A DNA stretch of 64,000 bases from Pseudomonadaceae bacterium (GTDB lineage Bacteria > Pseudomonadota > Alphaproteobacteria > UBA2136 > UBA6156). The notes beneath the pieces were generated by a model. It worked only from the letters and a program-made list of their open reading frames with translations. It made no database searches and was not told the origin of the DNA. The position numbers and the translations under genes are program-made. This document shows positions 60,585 through 64,000 of this stretch, piece by piece. The first letter of the stretch is position 1. Every line of letters begins with the position of its first letter. The stretch covers positions 248,001 through 312,000 of the forward strand of contig JACKLD010000013.1 of assembly GCA_024236095.1 (NCBI GenBank), written 5' to 3'.

Positions 60585-61811
60585 CTACTTGCCCTCCCCT
60601 TCCGCCGCCAGCGGGCGTTTGAGTTGGCCGTAGGCTTTCCATGCCGGGTTCAATGGAATCAATCCTTCCAGCTTGAATCCGTTGCCCGGCTGCTTGCGGA
60701 TGGCCTCCAGCATGGCGCTGTTGAGCAGGATATCCTTGGCAATGGGCTCTTCCTGCAGCCAACCTTCGTAGGCGCCTTTCACCGCCTCAAATGTCACGAT
60801 ATAGCTTTTCGGCGGCTCTTGAGGCTCGGGATTGGCAACCTCGAAACTTTCCAGCTTCATCTGCGCCTGTTCCACCGTGCGGGCAGCGTCCTTCACCGCC
60901 AGATAGAACAGGTCGCGTTTCTGCATCATCTTTTCCTGCTCGGTCACGGCGCGGGCCATTTCGGCAAAGCGCCCCTCGCGGGGTATTTGTTGCTCTACCG
61001 CACGGAGTTTGTCGTTTACCTCTTCAATCGCATTGTTTTGCATGTGCAACATAAACCACGTGCCGGTGGCCACCAGCAGAGACAACGCCAGCAGGTGCGT
61101 ACCGTACTTCTCCTGCACGGTGGGCTTGTTGAGCCATGCCGATTCATCTACCGGAAGGTCGCGCAGGCTATGGCGGGCAATGCGCTCGCTGGGGGGCAGC
61201 AGGTCGGTATCCCAGTTAGTGTAAAGGGCGGCCTTGGTTGTGCGCGGGTAGCCTTTCAACACCTGCTCCACATCGCGTACCCAGCCGGTGGTGGTGGTGG
61301 GCAGCACGTAGTTGTCATTCACGTCCCAGTGGAACAGCACGTCGGCGGCGATGACGATGTTCACTGTGTTGGGCTGGGCGGGCGCCATGCGGCAGAAATC
61401 CAGCAGACCCATGCCCGCCATGTCTTGTTGGGCGGCGGCAAGGTTGCCCTCGGCTCCCTCCGCTTCACCGGTGTCGTCGGCGGTGAGGAACAGATAGGGG
61501 TTGACCGGCTTACCCTCCAGCGTGCGCGGCGCGAAGAAAACAAGGCCCAACCCACGCTTCAGGTTGTCGTCGGCAAGGTCTTGCCAGCGGTCGGCAAATA
61601 CGGGGGTGGTTTCTCCCGCCAGCAGAAGTTCGCTGCGGTTGAGGCCCACCACGCACAGATGGCGGAAAGTATCGCCCAAGGTCGGCAACCGTCCGGCGTG
61701 CAGCAACATGGTCAGCGCGGTGCCTGCCTTGGCCAGCCACGGGCCCATCTTCTCGCCGAAGGCCTTGGCCTTCTCGGCGAGTTCGGGGGGAAGGAGCGGT
61801 TTCTGCACCAT
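60585..61811 (-). CDS. PilN/GspL-like membrane protein with long cytoplasmic part
   Basis: A 408 aa protein. Residues 1-225 are cytoplasmic, possibly a degenerate actin-like PilM/GspL fold (LNRSELLLAGETTPVFADR, FLTADDTGEAEGAEGN). One transmembrane helix (LLALSLLVATGTWFMLHM, about 235-252) is followed by a coiled coil and a small periplasmic domain (SYIVTFEAVKGAYEGW). The GspL-like fusion of PilM and PilN types fits both the gene order and the layout. It starts 4 bp after the GspF-like gene. Confidence 0.75.
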   Translation of the reverse strand: MVQKPLLPPELAEKAKAFGEKMGPWLAKAGTALTMLLHAGRLPTLGDTFRHLCVVGLNRSELLLAGETTPVFADRWQDLADDNLKRGLGLVFFAPRTLEGKPVNPYLFLTADDTGEAEGAEGNLAAAQQDMAGMGLLDFCRMAPAQPNTVNIVIAADVLFHWDVNDNYVLPTTTTGWVRDVEQVLKGYPRTTKAALYTNWDTDLLPPSERIARHSLRDLPVDESAWLNKPTVQEKYGTHLLALSLLVATGTWFMLHMQNNAIEEVNDKLRAVEQQIPREGRFAEMARAVTEQEKMMQKRDLFYLAVKDAARTVEQAQMKLESFEVANPEPQEPPKSYIVTFEAVKGAYEGWLQEEPIAKDILLNSAMLEAIRKQPGNGFKLEGLIPLNPAWKAYGQLKRPLAAEGEGK

Positions 61812-61815
61812 GGGG

Positions 61816-62934
61816 CTACGCCTGCGACATCACGATTGACAACATGTCGAGCATCATCACCGCACCGCCCAAAATCCACAAGGTGGCACTGAAGATTGCA
61901 ACGAACTGCTTGTGGGTATCCGACAACATGCGGTCCAAAATGCCGTGGGCGTGTTGCAGCCCCTCAATCAGCACGTCGTTGGTATTGCCGCTGGTGGGGG
62001 CATAGTTTTCCGAGACGGAGACGGGGGTGACCACCAACTCGGGGAAACCCGCGCGGCGCATGGCCTCGGACAGTTTGCCGCCGGTGGTGATGACGTGGTT
62101 GAACTGGTCGATACGGCGGCGGATCACCACGTTGGTGGAGAGGGTTTCCATAATGGGAATCAACTGCTTGGGACGCACACCGCTGGCCAGCAGGTAGGGG
62201 AAGTACAGCAGCATCTGCGTGTAGGTGCGGTAGGCAAGGAACTTGCCGTAACCCGGAACCTGCAATTGCAGTGCGTGCAATACGGTGCGTCCCTGCGGGT
62301 TGGAGACGAGGCTGGCAAACACGGTGATGGCGATCAACACCAGCGCCACAAAGACGTACCAGAAATCGGCGGCAAAGGCGGTCACGTTCATGATGCCTTC
62401 GGGAATCATCCCCAGCGGCTTGCCTTGCGCTTCGCGCAGCTTGGCCATTACCGGCAGGGTGTTCAGCCCGGTGTTGAACACGCTGACGAGGCTAAGCACC
62501 AACATCAGCAACGGGGTCAGCATTTCCGCCGCGCCGGCACGGGCGCTGAGGATTTTCTTTTCCTCCAAAATACGCAACACCTCAAAACTTTTCTGCATGT
62601 TGTTGCTGGCCTCGCCGGCCAGAATGGCGGCACGGTGGATATCGGAAAACATCCGCCGTTCGGCCAGCATGGCCTGGCTGAGGCTACGGCCCTGGGCTAC
62701 GCGCTGGCCAAGCCCCATCAGCGCGTTGGAGATGTCATCACGCCCTTCGGCCTTGAAGGCTTTGGCCACCGCCTTTAGCGAATCCGCCGTGGGCTGGCCG
62801 GTCTTCATCATCATCGCCATGTAAAAGAAGAACCGCTCACGCTCGCGGTTGCTCATCGCCACGCCGGACGACGTACCCGTGCCGGCGTCAGTGAAGGACT
62901 TCAAGATCTGCACTGAAGAACCTCTCCAATTCAT
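61816..62934 (-). CDS. GspF/PilC-family inner membrane platform protein
   Basis: A 372 aa protein with the duplicated GspF domain, each about 110 residues plus two or so transmembrane helices: FFFYMAMMMKTGQPTADSLK, LPVMAKLREAQGK, FWYVFVALVLIAITV, then LYFPYLLASGVRPKQLIPIM and a C-terminal hydrophobic stretch. It anchors the ATPase and pilin assembly. The start overlaps the ATPase end by 47 bp; a later ATG (62856) avoids this. Confidence 0.88.
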   Translation of the reverse strand: MNWRGSSVQILKSFTDAGTGTSSGVAMSNRERERFFFYMAMMMKTGQPTADSLKAVAKAFKAEGRDDISNALMGLGQRVAQGRSLSQAMLAERRMFSDIHRAAILAGEASNNMQKSFEVLRILEEKKILSARAGAAEMLTPLLMLVLSLVSVFNTGLNTLPVMAKLREAQGKPLGMIPEGIMNVTAFAADFWYVFVALVLIAITVFASLVSNPQGRTVLHALQLQVPGYGKFLAYRTYTQMLLYFPYLLASGVRPKQLIPIMETLSTNVVIRRRIDQFNHVITTGGKLSEAMRRAGFPELVVTPVSVSENYAPTSGNTNDVLIEGLQHAHGILDRMLSDTHKQFVAIFSATLWILGGAVMMLDMLSIVMSQA

Positions 62935-64000
62935 CCATCGATGTCACGCCGTTTTTCACATGCCTCAAGCCCTGGCTCAGCATGTCGCGCATACCTGCAT
63001 CGGCAGCCTGCCCGCGCACCACGTCCAGCCAGTCGGGGCGCAGGCGGTTGCTTGCCCAGACGTTTTTGGTGACATCGCGGCGCCACAACTCCAGCACCTC
63101 TTCCATACCGATACGCTCGTGGTAGCCGCGGTAATGGCACACTTCGCACCCGTTGCGGTTGGGCTGGTAGATGGCGTCGCCGCGCTTGAAGTCCAGCGGA
63201 CGGATACGGTTGAGCGTGTCGGCCAGCTGTTGGTCGATTTCCATGGGAATGCGGCACTTCTTGCACAGGCGCCGCACCAGCCGCTGGGCAATGATGCCGC
63301 GCACGTTGCCGAAAATCAGCTCCGGCGGCACGCCGCGTTGCAGCAGGCGGTCCATGGTCATGAAGGCATCGTTGGCGTGCATGGTGGTAATCACCAGATG
63401 CCCGAGGTTCCCGGCGTCGATAACACGGCGGGTGTCTTCGGGGCTGCGCACCTCACCGATGAACATCACGTCGGGGTCGAGCCCCAGCGCGGCGTACATG
63501 AAGCTTTCCAGATTGACGCCTGCCGCAAGGTCTTCTTCGGTCTGAATGACGTTGGGCATGCGTTCTTCAATCTGCTTTTCAAAGCTGATGACGTTTTGGC
63601 CCGGACGCTGGCCACGACGGATCATCAGGCGCGACGCGGTCGATTTCCCGCTCCCTGTCGGCCCGGCAAAGATGATAACACCCTCTTCAAAGCGCATCAG
63701 GTGGTCAATCTTGTCGATGGTATCATCCGAATAACCGAAGGTGTCCAACGTCCCCTCAAACGGGCGCAAAAAGCGCATGGCGATTTTTGCGGTGTTTTCC
63801 AGCGTGATAGGCTGGGTGGTGTAGCGGATGTCGACACTCTGGCGGTTGGTCAGTTCAAAGGTCATTCGGCCATACAGCGGCTTCTTGAAGTTTTCGGCGC
63901 TTACTCCCGCCATGTGGCGCAGGCGGCCCACCACGCGGTCGTACACTTCAATCGGCAGACTCACAAGCTCTTCCAACTCGTTGTCAATCCGCGCCATCAC
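62888..64000 (-). CDS. GspE/PilB-family assembly ATPase, 5' end outside window
   Basis: At least 370 aa of a secretion ATPase that powers pilus or type II secretion assembly. Walker A is GPTGSGKSTASRLM, the Asp box and Walker B are LDPDVMFIGEVR, the His box is TTMHANDA, and the Cys4 zinc site is CKKC with CEVC, which is GspE/PilB rather than PilT. The N-terminal domain lies beyond the window edge. It is the first visible gene of the minus-strand operon; a secretin and other genes presumably lie upstream. Confidence 0.93.
   Translation of the reverse strand: MMARIDNELEELVSLPIEVYDRVVGRLRHMAGVSAENFKKPLYGRMTFELTNRQSVDIRYTTQPITLENTAKIAMRFLRPFEGTLDTFGYSDDTIDKIDHLMRFEEGVIIFAGPTGSGKSTASRLMIRRGQRPGQNVISFEKQIEERMPNVIQTEEDLAAGVNLESFMYAALGLDPDVMFIGEVRSPEDTRRVIDAGNLGHLVITTMHANDAFMTMDRLLQRGVPPELIFGNVRGIIAQRLVRRLCKKCRIPMEIDQQLADTLNRIRPLDFKRGDAIYQPNRNGCEVCHYRGYHERIGMEEVLELWRRDVTKNVWASNRLRPDWLDVVRGQAADAGMRDMLSQGLRHVKNGVTSMDELERFFSADLEVLH

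Noticed and set aside
59490..61892. 800-codon plus-strand frame opposite the pilus genes
   Set aside because: Shadow of three minus-strand genes with matching operon structure; no SD or recognisable domain.

Overview
The window reads as a chromosomal segment of a GC-rich alphaproteobacterium. Supporting signs are the long fused dCTP deaminase family, three GGDEF proteins, a signature ANDNRP tail on a small protein, and the content and style of the housekeeping genes. A Micavibrio-like lineage is possible but is only an inference from the odd pilus genes and S74-type surface proteins. No 16S rRNA is present to settle it.

From the left: translation and Fe-S genes (gltX, cysS, sufE) end at a tRNA gene with anticodon CAU, probably tRNA-Ile2, that is cut in two. 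Its 5' half lies at 3169-3214 and its 3' half at 8714-8755. The 5.5 kb between them is an AT-richer island, apparently two elements in tandem. It carries a two-gene unit with a phosphoribosyltransferase-fold protein, a protein with a HEPN-type RxxxxH motif, an excisionase-like HTH protein, a small membrane protein with a structured leader, and a second CAU tRNA gene interrupted in the anticodon loop by a group I intron. No integrase is visible.

Next comes an apparent operon of two very large secreted fibre-like proteins with C-terminal S74 chaperone/protease domains and a frameshifted third member (8895-18342). The first contains near-identical 498-bp tandem repeats. Then follow dprA, a ParA-type ATPase with a histone-like tail, a diguanylate cyclase, bamD, recN, ligA and a degenerate GGDEF protein. 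The protein quality-control genes lon (behind a CIRCE operator), clpX, tig and clpP are spread over 29-41.5 kb, interleaved with surface-polysaccharide genes (O-antigen ligase, two methyltransferase-like genes) and tRNA-Leu/tRNA-His.

The 41.5-48.9 kb stretch has a small lipoprotein plus diguanylate cyclase behind a sigma-54-type promoter, maf, dcd, a ferredoxin, HU, and a tRNA-Val/tRNA-Asp locus full of decayed tRNA copies carrying palindromic inserts. After rpsU, hisS, a large coiled-coil protein, prfA, prmC and two lipoproteins, the right end (55.7-64 kb, minus strand) is a type IV pilus/type II secretion-like operon. In transcription order it holds an ATPase, a GspF-type platform protein, PilN/PilO-like membrane proteins, a periplasmic protein, two pilin-like proteins, a hypothetical gene, a prepilin peptidase and a J-domain protein. 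The S74 fibres and this pilus machine would together shape the cell surface.
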